Position numbers and translations under genes: made by a program. The notes below the pieces were generated by a model. It was not told the DNA's origin. It made no database searches and saw only the letters and a program-made list of their open reading frames with translations. Shown one piece after another: positions 8,139-16,461 of a stretch of DNA of 50,875 nt. Numbering within the stretch: position 1 is the first letter of the stretch; every line of letters starts with the position of its first letter. This DNA is from Alphaproteobacteria bacterium (GTDB lineage: Bacteria; Pseudomonadota; Alphaproteobacteria; Rhizobiales; Amorphaceae): assembly GCA_030431335.1 (NCBI GenBank), contig JAUIJH010000018.1:1-50875 (forward strand), in the 5' to 3' direction.

Positions 8139-9263
8139 CTACGCGGCTTTGGACTTTTCGGGTAGATCGGCGAGCTCCGCCTCGTAGGCCGGCTCCATGC
8201 GCGACTCCAGGCCGTGCTTGGACAAGGCGTCGGCGAACATCGCGCGGATTTCCGGCTTCTCGTCCGCGTAGTCGATCTGGTCGCCGCCCACGCGCATGGA
8301 GATCCACGCCTTGGGCACGCCCTGCGCGTTGCGGATCGCGACGCCCTCGTGCTTGAAGGCGAGATAGCGCGCCGGCGTCGGCCCGGTGTTGAAGTGCTGG
8401 TGGAACCACATGTTGGGCGGGGTGATCAGCGTGCCGACCTCCCACTCGTAGCGCGTCGGCTCCTCGCCCTCCGGCCACATCAGCGAGAACCCCTCGCCCG
8501 ACAGCACGATCACATGCGCGCCCGGCCCGTGCCGGTGGCACTTCTTGTAGGTGCCGATGGGGAACTGCGAGATGTGCGCGTTCATCGACGACTTGGCGAA
8601 GTTGAAGCGGATGTGCCCGCCGCCCGCGCCGCGCTCCTTGGCCTCGATCAGCGGCAGGTTCACCGCGTCGGCGACGAAGTTGGTTTCCAGCTTCAGCCCG
8701 CGCCGCTCGTCCTTGGGGGCGAAATAGTCCGGCTCGCCGTTGAAGCGGTCCTTGAAGTCGTAGCTGGTGCCGAACAGGAAGTCCGGCTCCTCGTAGGTAT
8801 TCATCAGCGGCGGCATGTTGGTGACCGACACCATGCGCGCCGGCTCCTGGCCCGAGCCGTTGAAGTGCTGGTGATGGGTGTTGAGCGGAATGCCGAACAG
8901 CGAGCCCGGCCCCCACTCGAAGGAGACCTTGTCGCCCTTGTCGTTCCACACCGTCGTCGAGCCGCGGCCCGACAGGATCATGATCATGTCCTCGAACAGC
9001 TGGCGGTGCGGGGGCATCTTGCCGCCGGGCGCGATCTCCATGACGACGCAGTCGTTGGAGGTGCGCGAGGCGTCGTGGTTGATGAAGACGGCCTTGCAGT
9101 CGCGCCGCGCCCAGGGCTTCAGCGCCACCTGGTTGAGGTTACGCACATAGATGCCGTCGAGGATGTCGAGCCCCTCCGCCGCGACGAAGCGCGTGTAGGG
9201 CGTTTCCTTCTCGCTCTTGAACTTCTCGGCGAGCTCGTTTGAGACCATGGCGTCTTTTACCAT
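8139..9263 (-). CDS. large double-cupin protein 1 (putative oxygenase)
   Basis: A 374-residue protein with two cupin barrels, a layout shared with bicupin ring-cleaving dioxygenases such as gentisate dioxygenase, although I cannot assign it to one. The N-terminal barrel has an altered first motif (H86, Q88, E91) and THHQHFN at 129-135. The C-terminal barrel has H243, H245 and H250 (CHRHGPGAH) and MWFHQHFN ending at 292, so it probably holds the metal. No signal peptide is present, so it is cytoplasmic. A GGGAGGA ribosome-binding site fixes the start at 9263. It diverges from EutA-1 across a 154-base region with an IclR-type palindrome. Cupin-2 at 11276 shares the W(F/Y)HQHFN motif and overall size. 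Confidence 0.85.
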   Translation of the reverse strand: MVKDAMVSNELAEKFKSEKETPYTRFVAAEGLDILDGIYVRNLNQVALKPWARRDCKAVFINHDASRTSNDCVVMEIAPGGKMPPHRQLFEDMIMILSGRGSTTVWNDKGDKVSFEWGPGSLFGIPLNTHHQHFNGSGQEPARMVSVTNMPPLMNTYEEPDFLFGTSYDFKDRFNGEPDYFAPKDERRGLKLETNFVADAVNLPLIEAKERGAGGGHIRFNFAKSSMNAHISQFPIGTYKKCHRHGPGAHVIVLSGEGFSLMWPEGEEPTRYEWEVGTLITPPNMWFHQHFNTGPTPARYLAFKHEGVAIRNAQGVPKAWISMRVGGDQIDYADEKPEIRAMFADALSKHGLESRMEPAYEAELADLPEKSKAA

Positions 9264-9374
9264 GCCGTCCTCCCGGTATTTTGAACCCGCTGGGCGGGGC
9301 GTGGTCAGGGCCGCTGGCCCTCCTTGGAATTGCACCGAAACTAAGCCGCGGATAAGTTCACGTCAACGGGACGC

Positions 9375-9393
9375 CGGTCCGCATAGCGGAACA
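9375..9393. promoter_or_regulatory. putative IclR-family operator upstream of EutA-1
   Basis: CGGTCC, a 7-base spacer (GCATAGC) and GGAACA. It matches 10 of 12 arm positions of the perfect CGTTCC-N7-GGAACG palindromes found at 11186 and 15609, with the same spacer length. It lies 24 bases before the EutA-1 ATG and could serve both divergent genes. Confidence 0.5.
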
Positions 9394-9417
9394 GCATCGA
9401 TTTGGGAGGCGAACGAA

Positions 9418-11106
9418 ATGGCCGATAACGGGGCTGACAAGAAAGCACCGCACACGCTCGACGACCACGCGTTCGGCGAGGTGTTCTGGCACGAGCACGG
9501 CCCCGGCGCCGACCACGATCACGACCACGATTTCGAGGACGGGCCGGACGAGGAAAACCCGATTTACCTGCAGGACAATGTCACGCTGCGCTCGGTGGGC
9601 ATCGATATCGGCTCGTCGGGGACGCAGGTGGTGTTTTCCACCATCCATTTGCGCCGGCAGGGGGAGGACCTGTCCTCGCGCTACGTGATCGTGGAGCGGC
9701 GCACCGATTACGAGAGCCCCGTGGCGCTGACGCCCTATGCCGACGACGTGTTGATCGACGAGCGGGGCCTGGGCGCGATCATCGACGCGGCCTATGCCGG
9801 CGCCGGCACCTCGCCGGCGAACATCGACACCGGCGTCGTGATCCTGACCGGCGAGGCGCTGCGGCGGGAGAATTCGGGCCTCATCGCGCGCGTGGTCGCC
9901 GAGCGCGGCGGCGATTTCGTGACCGCCGCCGCCGGCCACCACATGGAGGCGATGCTGGCCGCCTACGGCTCCGGCGCGGCGCGGGCGAGCTACGATCGCG
10001 GCGAGAGGATCCTCAACGTCGACATCGGCGGCGGCACCACCAAGCTCGCACTGTGCGAGGAGGGCCGCGTCCTGTGGACGGCGGCGATCCACATCGGCGG
10101 GCGCCTCGTCGTGGTGGAGGACGGGCGGGTGACGCGGCTCGACCCGGCCGGCGCCCACCATGCCCGCCGCGCCGGGTTCGACTGGCGCGTCGGCTCCCCC
10201 GCCAGCGCGGCCGACCTTGCGCGCATCGCCGCGCCGATGGCCGCCCTGCTGGCGCGCGCGCTGACCGAGACGCCGCCGCCCGAGGAGGCGCTGTCACTGA
10301 TGCTGACCGACCCGCCGGGCGACCTCGCGGGCGTCGCCGGGGTGATGTTTTCCGGCGGCGTCGCGGAATATGTCTATGGCCGCGAGAGCCGCGATTTCGG
10401 CGACCTCGGGCCGCACCTGGGGGCGGCCATCGCGGCGCGCGCGGCGGCCGGCGCGTTCGGCGCGCCGATGGCCGAGCCGGGCGCCCTCATCGGCGGCGCG
10501 GCGCTCGGCGCCTCGGAGCATTCGGTGCAGCTGTCGGGCAATACCAGCTGCATCACCGATCCGGGCAAGCTGCTGCCGCGCCGCAATCTGCAGGTGGTGA
10601 AGCCGGATATCGCGTTCGGCGACACCATCGATCCCGCCGCCGTCGCCGAGGCGATCCGCAGCCACTTCACCGCCTTCGACCTCGACCCGGACGCGGACGA
10701 CGCCGCCCTCGCCTTCGAGTGGACCGGCACGCCCGACTATCCGCGCATCCGCGCCTTCGCGGAGGGCCTCCAGGCCGCCACCGCGACGCGGCTTTCCGCC
10801 GGCGGCGCGCTCTATGTCATGCTGGACGGCGACATCGCCCAGACGCTGGGCAACATCTTGCGCACCGAGCTCGCCGTTACGGCCGACATGATGGTGATCG
10901 ACGGGGTCACCCTGCGCGACTTCGACTTCATCGACCTCGGCCGCATCCGCCTGCCCTCCTTCACCGTCCCCGTCACCATCAAGTCACTCCTGTTTGCCGA
11001 GGACCCCCGCGGCCGCCGCAAGGAGCGCATCCACCACCGGCAGGAGGGCCATCACCACGGCGAGGGGCATCACCACCACCACCACCACCACGACGACAAA
11101 GGCTGA
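9418..11106 (+). CDS. eutA: EutA-family ATPase 1 with His-rich tails
   Basis: A 562-residue homologue of EutA, the actin/Hsp70-fold ATPase that reactivates B12-dependent ethanolamine ammonia-lyase. The phosphate-1 motif lies at 61-70 (GIDIGSSGTQ), the phosphate-2 motif near 199-211 (NVDIGGGTTKLAL) and the adenosine motif near 310-319 (FSGGVAEYVYG). The family C-terminus is present (DFDFIDLGR, then VPVTIKSLLFAED). It is longer than the 467-residue E. coli EutA because of a His/Asp-rich N-terminal stretch (HEHGPGADHDHDHD) and a C-terminal tail of about 20 residues that is mostly His. These tails suggest metal binding. No EutB or EutC lies in the window, and the neighbours are bicupins, so the client is probably not ethanolamine ammonia-lyase. 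A GGGAGG ribosome-binding site supports ATG 9418. Confidence 0.85.
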   Translation: MADNGADKKAPHTLDDHAFGEVFWHEHGPGADHDHDHDFEDGPDEENPIYLQDNVTLRSVGIDIGSSGTQVVFSTIHLRRQGEDLSSRYVIVERRTDYESPVALTPYADDVLIDERGLGAIIDAAYAGAGTSPANIDTGVVILTGEALRRENSGLIARVVAERGGDFVTAAAGHHMEAMLAAYGSGAARASYDRGERILNVDIGGGTTKLALCEEGRVLWTAAIHIGGRLVVVEDGRVTRLDPAGAHHARRAGFDWRVGSPASAADLARIAAPMAALLARALTETPPPEEALSLMLTDPPGDLAGVAGVMFSGGVAEYVYGRESRDFGDLGPHLGAAIAARAAAGAFGAPMAEPGALIGGAALGASEHSVQLSGNTSCITDPGKLLPRRNLQVVKPDIAFGDTIDPAAVAEAIRSHFTAFDLDPDADDAALAFEWTGTPDYPRIRAFAEGLQAATATRLSAGGALYVMLDGDIAQTLGNILRTELAVTADMMVIDGVTLRDFDFIDLGRIRLPSFTVPVTIKSLLFAEDPRGRRKERIHHRQEGHHHGEGHHHHHHHHDDKG

Positions 11107-11185
11107 GGCGGCGCGCACCGGCGAGGCCGCGACCCTTTCGCGGTGCGCCCCGCCAAACATTTGCGACCTGACCGCCAAACCTCAT

Positions 11186-11204
11186 CGTTCCCCCATGCGG
11201 AACG
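11186..11204. promoter_or_regulatory. putative IclR-family operator upstream of cupin-2
   Basis: A perfect palindrome CGTTCC-N7-GGAACG (spacer CCCATGC). A TTGACG hexamer at 11213-11218 follows 8 bases later and may be the -35 element of the cupin-2/EutA-2/methyltransferase operon; the matching -10 is weak. Placement just upstream of the -35 would suit activation. Confidence 0.6.
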
Positions 11205-11275
11205 CCGTCCCGTTGACGCCGGCGTCCCCTTTGCCTCATATCCACTCGATAGAAATTTCGAGGCGGGAGGGCACG

Positions 11276-12481
11276 ATGCACGAGGCCGGAGCAGTCCATT
11301 GGCATGAGCCGCGCGCGGAAGAGCGCGCCGGTTTCGGCAAGTTCGGTCAGCCCTTGTCGGACTACGACAAGTGGATGGAGGCCGACGGCATCCCCATCTA
11401 TCGCGGCATCGGCATTTCCAAGGTGCAGAACCTCGCGCTGGCCAACTGGCCGCGCATGGGCGGGCGCGGCGCCTACGTGCAGCTGTTCGGCACCGAGGGC
11501 AAATGGGGCTGCTACGTGGTGGAGGTGCCCGGCGCCGGGGCGCTGAACGTGGAAAAGCACGTCTACGAGGAGATCTTCCTCGTGGTGGAGGGGCGCGGCT
11601 CGACCGAGGTGTGGGCCGAGGACGAGAGCAAGAAGCACGTGTTCGAGTGGCAGCAGGGCTCGCTGTTCTCGATCCCGGTGAACTGCCACCACCGCATCGT
11701 CAACGCCACGTCGAGCCCGGCGCTGCTGTTGTCGGGCACCACGGCGCCGAACCTGATCAACCTGATCGGCGACCCGGCGTTCATCTATAATTGCCCCTAC
11801 GCCTTCACCAGCCGCTTCTCCAACTCCGACAGCTTCTACAAGCCCAACGAGGACATCGAGCCGGACCCGATCCGGGGCCTCGCCATGCGCCGCACCAACC
11901 TCGTGCCGGACGTGATGAACTGCGAGCTGCCGCTGGATAACCGCCGCTCCCCCGGCTACCGCCGCGTCGAGCCGTTCATGACCGGCAACAAGTTCTATCT
12001 GTGGATCGGCCAGCACGAGACGGGGCGCTATTCCAAGGCGCACGCGCACACCTCCTCGGCCGTTCTCGTGTGCGTGAAGGGCAAGGGATACACCTACACC
12101 TGGCCGGAGGAGTGCGGCGTCACCCCCTTCAAGGACGGGCACGGCGACAAGGTGAAGCGGGTGGACTACGAGCCCGTCGGCCTCGTCTCGGCGGCGCCGG
12201 GCGGCGCGCGCTGGTACCACCAGCACTTCAACGTGTCGGACGAGCCGTTCCGCCTGTCGGCCTGGTTCGGCCCCAACCACCCGAGCCTCACCGGCCTGCC
12301 GCCGGGCGAGAAGCAGATCGACTACACCGCGATGGACGTGACCGAGGGCGGCACCTCGATCCCCTACTGGATGGAAGACCCTTTCATCCGCGAGGAGTTC
12401 CAGCGCTCGCTCGACAAGAACGGCGGCACCAGCCGGATGGAGCCGAGCCGCTACGAGCGCCCCGCCGACGTCGCGCGATGA
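11276..12481 (+). CDS. large double-cupin protein 2 (putative oxygenase)
   Basis: A 401-residue bicupin related to cupin-1. The N-terminal barrel has a reduced first motif (KHVYEE at 94-99) and CHH at 137-139. The C-terminal barrel has AHAH at 255-258 and WYHQHFN at 313-319, giving a plausible three-His metal site. The C-terminal segment (MEDPFIREEFQRSLDKNGG, then RMEPSRY) parallels the end of cupin-1 (ALSKHGLESRMEPAY), so the two are clearly homologous. No signal peptide. GGGAGG lies just upstream of ATG 11276. The gene is followed after 27 bases by EutA-2 and then a methyltransferase, an apparent operon. Each of the two cupin genes is next to a EutA gene, which hints at enzyme and activator pairs. 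Substrate unknown; an oxygenase of an aromatic intermediate is an inference. Confidence 0.85.
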   Translation: MHEAGAVHWHEPRAEERAGFGKFGQPLSDYDKWMEADGIPIYRGIGISKVQNLALANWPRMGGRGAYVQLFGTEGKWGCYVVEVPGAGALNVEKHVYEEIFLVVEGRGSTEVWAEDESKKHVFEWQQGSLFSIPVNCHHRIVNATSSPALLLSGTTAPNLINLIGDPAFIYNCPYAFTSRFSNSDSFYKPNEDIEPDPIRGLAMRRTNLVPDVMNCELPLDNRRSPGYRRVEPFMTGNKFYLWIGQHETGRYSKAHAHTSSAVLVCVKGKGYTYTWPEECGVTPFKDGHGDKVKRVDYEPVGLVSAAPGGARWYHQHFNVSDEPFRLSAWFGPNHPSLTGLPPGEKQIDYTAMDVTEGGTSIPYWMEDPFIREEFQRSLDKNGGTSRMEPSRYERPADVAR

Positions 12482-12508
12482 CGGGCCGGCCGTGAGCAAC
12501 GAACTGTC

Positions 12509-13969
12509 GTGAGCACCGAAACGGGCGGCCGGATCTTCTCGGCCGCCTCCCGCAGCCTCATCGAGGAGGACGAGATCGAGCTGACCTCCGTCGGCGTCGA
12601 CATCGGCTCGTCCACCTCGCACCTGTTGTTTTCCAAGATCACGCTGGAGCGTTCCGACACGCGCTACATCATCGCCGCGCGCGAGGTGCTGTACGAATCG
12701 GAGATCCTGCTCACCCCCTACCGCGACGACACCACCATCGACGCCGAGGCGCTCGCCGCCTTCGTGGAGGCGCAATATCGCGGCGCCGGACTGGCGCGCG
12801 AGGAGATCGACACCGGCGCGCTGATCCTCACCGGCGTCGCGGTGCGCCGCGCCAACGCGCGCGCCATCGGCGACGTGTTTTCCGCCGAGGCGGGCAAGTT
12901 CGTGTCCGTCAGCGCCGGCGACGCGCTGGAAACGCTGATGGCCGCGCACGGCTCCGGCGCGGCCGCCTTCTCGCGCGACGGGATGCCCGTGCTCAACATC
13001 GACGTGGGCGGCGGCACCACCAAGCTGGCGCTGTGCATCGACGGCGAGCCGGTGGCGATGACGGCGGTGGAAGCGGGCGCGCGCCTCATCGCCTTCGCCG
13101 AGGACGGCACCATCACGCGGCTGGAGCCGTTCGGCCGGCGCGCGCTGGCCGATGCCGGCTTCGCGCTCGAACTGGGCGACAAGGCGAACCCCGAGGTGCG
13201 CCGCGCCCTCGCCGCCAGGATGGCCGACGACGTGATCGCGGCGGCCGGCGGCGCCGACCTCGGCGACAAGCTGCGCCTGCCGCCGCTCAATGCCGACCGG
13301 CGCGCGGCGTTCGTGCAGTTTTCCGGCGGCGTCTCGGAGTTCGTCTATACGCGCACGGCCGCCTCGTTCGGCGATCTGGGGCCGGACCTCGCCGCGGCGC
13401 TGATCGCGCGCGCGACGGCGGAGGGCTACGTGATCGCCGATTCGCGCCAGGGCATCCGGGCGACCGTGGTGGGGGCGTCGCAGTACACGGTGCAGGTGTC
13501 GGGCTCCACCATCTATTTCGACCCGCCCGACGCGCTGCCGCTGCGCAACCTGCCCGTCATCGCCCCCACCCTCGACCTCGGCGAGACGGTGGACGCCGCC
13601 GCCGTCGCGGCCGCCGTGGGCGAGGCGCTGGCGCGCATGGACGTGGCGCACGGCGACCGGGCGGTGGCCGTCGCGGTGCCCTGGCGCGGGTCGGCCACCT
13701 TCCACCGCCTGCGCGCCCTGACGCGGGGGCTGATCGACGGCCTCGCCGCCCCCCTCGCGGCCGGCCACCCGCTGGTGATCGTGCTCGACGGGGACGTGGG
13801 CGGCCTCATCGGCATCCACGCGCGCGTGGAGGAAGGTTTCCCCGGCACCATCGTGTCGATTGACGGCATCCGCCTGTCGGAGTTCGATTTCATCGACATC
13901 GGCGAGGTGCTGAAGGCGACCGGGGCGGCGCCGGTGGTGGTCAAATCCCTCGTCTTTCCCACTCAATGA
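12509..13969 (+). CDS. eutA: EutA-family ATPase 2
   Basis: A 486-residue EutA homologue without the His-rich tails of copy 1, close to the length of enteric EutA. The phosphate-1 motif is at 29-38 (GVDIGSSTSH), phosphate-2 near 163-175 (NIDVGGGTTKLAL), the adenosine motif near 271-278 (FSGGVSEF), and the C-terminal signature DFIDIGEV then VVVKSLVFPTQ is intact. The segment VSGSTIYF then LPLRNLPVIAP closely follows E. coli EutA, so the family call is firm; the partner enzyme is not, since EutBC is absent. The start is taken as GTG 12509; the upstream ATG 12479 in the same frame runs into a stop. It lies 27 bases after cupin-2 and 7 bases before the methyltransferase. Confidence 0.85.
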   Translation: MSTETGGRIFSAASRSLIEEDEIELTSVGVDIGSSTSHLLFSKITLERSDTRYIIAAREVLYESEILLTPYRDDTTIDAEALAAFVEAQYRGAGLAREEIDTGALILTGVAVRRANARAIGDVFSAEAGKFVSVSAGDALETLMAAHGSGAAAFSRDGMPVLNIDVGGGTTKLALCIDGEPVAMTAVEAGARLIAFAEDGTITRLEPFGRRALADAGFALELGDKANPEVRRALAARMADDVIAAAGGADLGDKLRLPPLNADRRAAFVQFSGGVSEFVYTRTAASFGDLGPDLAAALIARATAEGYVIADSRQGIRATVVGASQYTVQVSGSTIYFDPPDALPLRNLPVIAPTLDLGETVDAAAVAAAVGEALARMDVAHGDRAVAVAVPWRGSATFHRLRALTRGLIDGLAAPLAAGHPLVIVLDGDVGGLIGIHARVEEGFPGTIVSIDGIRLSEFDFIDIGEVLKATGAAPVVVKSLVFPTQ

Positions 13970-13976
13970 GGCTGTC

Positions 13977-14585
13977 ATGAGCGAGCTCGAGCGCTGGAAC
14001 ACCCGCTACGGCGAGGCCGAGGGGCACCTGTTCGGCGAGGCGCCCAACGCCTTCCTCGCCCGCCAGGCGCCATTGCTGAAGCCGGGCTGGGAGGCCCTCG
14101 CGGTGGCCGACGGGGACGGGCGCAACGGCGTCTTCCTGGCCGAACAGGGGCTGAAGGTGCGCTCGGTGGATTTTTCGCCGGTGGCGCAGGCGAAGGCCCG
14201 CCGCCTCGCCGAGCGGCGCGGCGTGACGGTCGATTTCGAGCTCGCCGACATCTCCAAATATGACTGGCCGCACGAGGCGTACGACCTCGTCGCGGTGATC
14301 TTCACCCAGTTTCTCGCCCCGCCCGAGCGGGCCGTGATGTTCAAGGGCTTTTTCGACGCGCTGCGCCCCGGCGGCCTGCTGCTGATGGAGGCCTACAGCC
14401 CCAAGCAGCTCGAATACCGCACCGGCGGCCCCAACGTGCTGGAGCGGCTTTATACGCGCGAGCTGCTGGAAGATGCCTTTGGAGGCTTCTCCAAGATTGA
14501 GATCGAGGAATATGACGCCGAGCTCGACGAGGGCGGCGGGCACAAGGGGCCGTCCGCCCTGATCGATCTCATCGCCTGGAAATAG
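13977..14585 (+). CDS. class I SAM-dependent methyltransferase
   Basis: A 202-residue cytoplasmic methyltransferase. The SAM-binding motif I sits at about residues 41-53 (VADGDGRNGVFLA) followed by an acidic-rich second strand (VRSVDFSPVA); DLVAVIF and RPGGLLLMEAYSP mark the fourth and fifth strands. The DGDGRNG form of the glycine loop resembles the TehB/thiopurine-methyltransferase-like branch. The substrate is unknown. The ATG lies 7 bases after the EutA-2 stop, so it is translated from the same transcript as cupin-2 and EutA-2, suggesting a role in the same pathway or in detoxifying one of its intermediates. It converges on the EamA gene with 12 bases between the stops. Confidence 0.82.
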   Translation: MSELERWNTRYGEAEGHLFGEAPNAFLARQAPLLKPGWEALAVADGDGRNGVFLAEQGLKVRSVDFSPVAQAKARRLAERRGVTVDFELADISKYDWPHEAYDLVAVIFTQFLAPPERAVMFKGFFDALRPGGLLLMEAYSPKQLEYRTGGPNVLERLYTRELLEDAFGGFSKIEIEEYDAELDEGGGHKGPSALIDLIAWK

Positions 14586-14597
14586 CGCCGCCGCGCC

Positions 14598-15506
14598 TCA
14601 CTGAGAGGCGACCGCGATCGCCCCGCTCGCGGCCAGGAGGCCCGCCAGGAGCGTCGTCCAGTGGGCGCGCTGCTCGGTGCGGAAGATCGCCACCGCCAGC
14701 ACGTTGGAGATGAAGATCTCCAGCGAGCCCACCATCACCACCGTCATCACCTGCGCGTGCGCCAGCGCGGCGAAGGTGAAGATCTGGCCGAGCGAGATGG
14801 CGACGCCGGCCGCCACCGTCGCGGGCGTCGCGTTGCGGAAGATGTCGCGCACGTTGTCGCGGTAGCGCTTGACGAAGATGCCCACCACCGCGACCGCGAC
14901 GAGCCCCACCAGCGCGCTGACCATGGTGCCGAAGGCCGGCAGCGGCAGCGCCTCCAGCCCGAACTTGCGCGCCACGTAGCTCGACGCGTAGCAGGCCGCC
15001 GCGCCCACGCCCCACGCGTAGTCGATGGCGGGGGGCGACTGGTGCGCGGGGTCGCTCTTGCGGAACGACTGGCGGATCATCAGCGCGAAGGCGGCGGCGA
15101 TCAGCGCCATGCCGGTGGCGTCGAGCCCGTTGATGGTCTCGCCGAGCAGCACCGTCGCGAACAGCACCGAAAAGAACGGGTTGGTGCGCTTGACGGCCGA
15201 GGCCCGCGTCGCGCCGAGGCGGCGGATCGACACGAACACCAGCGAGCGCCCGATGGCCATGACGAGGATGCCGGCGAGCGCGAAGAAGGCCAGCGCCTCG
15301 GTGAGACGCGGGTCGTCGCGGGCCGGCAGCGTGCCGCCCTCGAAGAGGAGCCAGATCAGCGCCGACACCACCACGGTGACCAGCACCGACAGCGTGGCGC
15401 CCTTGTCTCCCTTCGCGTTCGAGGCCTTGACGATGGCGATATTGCCCAGCGCAAAGAACGTGGCCCCCGCAAGCGCGTACGCGGGGCCAAGCCAGCCTTG
15501 AAGCAT
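14598..15506 (-). CDS. EamA-family (DMT) transporter
   Basis: A 302-residue inner-membrane carrier with about ten hydrophobic helices in two EamA repeats. The first repeat opens with LGPAYALAGATFFALGNIAI and ends near LLGETINGLDATGMALI; the second begins near YAWGVGAAACYASSYVA and ends TLLAGLLAASGAIAVAS. The conserved Glu after the penultimate helix of each half is visible (LLGE, and FRTEQRAHW). The start ATG 15506 has AGGA about 7 bases upstream. The gene is divergent from iclR and shares its 136-base control region, including the operator-like palindrome, so it is likely an importer or exporter for a compound handled by this cluster. Direction and substrate cannot be deduced. Confidence 0.85.
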   Translation of the reverse strand: MLQGWLGPAYALAGATFFALGNIAIVKASNAKGDKGATLSVLVTVVVSALIWLLFEGGTLPARDDPRLTEALAFFALAGILVMAIGRSLVFVSIRRLGATRASAVKRTNPFFSVLFATVLLGETINGLDATGMALIAAAFALMIRQSFRKSDPAHQSPPAIDYAWGVGAAACYASSYVARKFGLEALPLPAFGTMVSALVGLVAVAVVGIFVKRYRDNVRDIFRNATPATVAAGVAISLGQIFTFAALAHAQVMTVVMVGSLEIFISNVLAVAIFRTEQRAHWTTLLAGLLAASGAIAVASQ

Positions 15507-15569
15507 CGGGGGATCCTTTCGAGAAAAGTCGGGTGCGCTGGAGGCGTCCCGGGGTAGGCTGGCGCGATG

Positions 15570-15599
15570 TTGACACGAATCCGACACGGCGTCTAATTT
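15570..15599 (+). promoter_or_regulatory. candidate iclR promoter
   Basis: A perfect -35 hexamer TTGACA at 15570-15575 is followed after 18 bases by a weak -10, TAATTT, at 15594-15599. The IclR-type palindrome begins 9 bases later, a position suited to repression. Confidence 0.4.
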
Positions 15600-15608
15600 G
15601 CGGAAAGG

Positions 15609-15627
15609 CGTTCCTGTCGGCGGAACG
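15609..15627. promoter_or_regulatory. putative IclR operator upstream of iclR
   Basis: A perfect palindrome CGTTCC-N7-GGAACG (spacer TGTCGGC), identical in arms and spacing to the one at 11186. It lies 15 bases before the iclR ATG, in the iclR/EamA divergent region, and fits autoregulation. Confidence 0.6.
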
Positions 15628-15642
15628 GAACTGGTGGAGCGA

Positions 15643-16425
15643 ATGTCAGACGGGGCGGCAGCACGGCGCGACAAGCGCGAAGAGGGCGCAGGGCGGACGC
15701 AGCTATCGTCCGTGGCGACCGCAATCCGCCTCCTGAAATCGTTCGGGCTGGAGGAACGGGAGCTGGGCATCAGCGAGCTGGCGTTGCGGCTCGGGGTGTC
15801 CAAGAGCACGGTCCACCGCGTGGCCTCGACGCTGTTGTCGGAGGGGCTCTTGGAGCAGAACCCGGAGACGGACCGCTACCGGCTCGGGGTGGTGCTGTTC
15901 GAGCTGGGCGCCATGGTGCGGCGGCGGATGGACCTGTCGGCGGAGGCCAAGCTCCACCTCATCGCGCTGCGCGACGCGGTGGAGGAGAACGTGCGCCTCA
16001 CCGTGCTGAACGGCGACAACGTGCTCTACGTCTACGATTTCGAGAGCCCGCAGGCGGTGCGGCTGCGCTCGCAGACGGGCCTGTCGAAGCCGGCCGCGCT
16101 GACCGCGGAGGGGTGGCTGCTGCTGGCGGACCGCTCCGTGCGCGACCTCGACGCGGCGGCCGAGGCGGCGGGCGAGGATGCCGCGACGCTGGCCGGCCGC
16201 GTGGCGGAGGCATCCCGCCAGGGCTGGGCGTTCGAGGATCAGGTCAGCGAGCCCGGCATGCGCTGCCTCGCCGCGCCGATCCGCGCGCGCGACGGGCGCA
16301 CGGTGGCGGCGGTGTCGATCGCCGGGCCGCGCGAGCGCATCCGCAAACGAATTTTGCCGCAGCTGACCAACCGGCTGACGGCAACGGTACAGGAGATCGC
16401 CGCCCGGGTTGGCTGGCGCGAATAG
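15643..16425 (+). CDS. IclR-family transcriptional regulator
   Basis: A 260-residue regulator. Residues 25-80 form the winged helix-turn-helix (SSVATAIRLLKSFG, then ISELALRLGVSKSTVHRV and GLLEQNPETDRYRLG). Residues about 90-250 form the IclR effector domain, with the family's YVYDFESPQAVRLRSQTG and later SEPGMRCLAAPIR segments. IclR members often control aromatic-acid catabolism and bind the pathway substrate or intermediate. The ATG at 15643 has a GGTGGAG ribosome-binding site and is preferred to a GTG 45 bases upstream. It heads the run of reductase, decarboxylase-like, PanB-like and hydrolase genes, only 36 bases before the reductase. Palindromes upstream of its own gene, cupin-2 and EutA-1 are candidate targets. 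Confidence 0.92.
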   Translation: MSDGAAARRDKREEGAGRTQLSSVATAIRLLKSFGLEERELGISELALRLGVSKSTVHRVASTLLSEGLLEQNPETDRYRLGVVLFELGAMVRRRMDLSAEAKLHLIALRDAVEENVRLTVLNGDNVLYVYDFESPQAVRLRSQTGLSKPAALTAEGWLLLADRSVRDLDAAAEAAGEDAATLAGRVAEASRQGWAFEDQVSEPGMRCLAAPIRARDGRTVAAVSIAGPRERIRKRILPQLTNRLTATVQEIAARVGWRE

Positions 16426-16461
16426 CGCCGGCACCGCGGGACGCGCGACGAAGGGAGACAA

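Noticed and set aside
9264-9417. Cobalamin riboswitch before EutA-1
   Set aside because: No B12-box-like sequence or fitting structure was seen, and the region contains an operator-like palindrome.
11064-11100. CAC trinucleotide run at the 3' end of the EutA-1 gene as a phase-variation tract
   Set aside because: Slippage by whole CAC units keeps the frame and would only change the length of the His tail; there is no sign of on/off switching.
10979-14002. Very long open frames antisense to recognised genes (for example 10979-14002 minus, 41264-43981 plus, 45972-48608 minus)
   Set aside because: They encode low-complexity Arg/Ala/Gly/His-rich sequence without domains and lie opposite genes with clear motifs. 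Long antisense frames are expected at this GC content.
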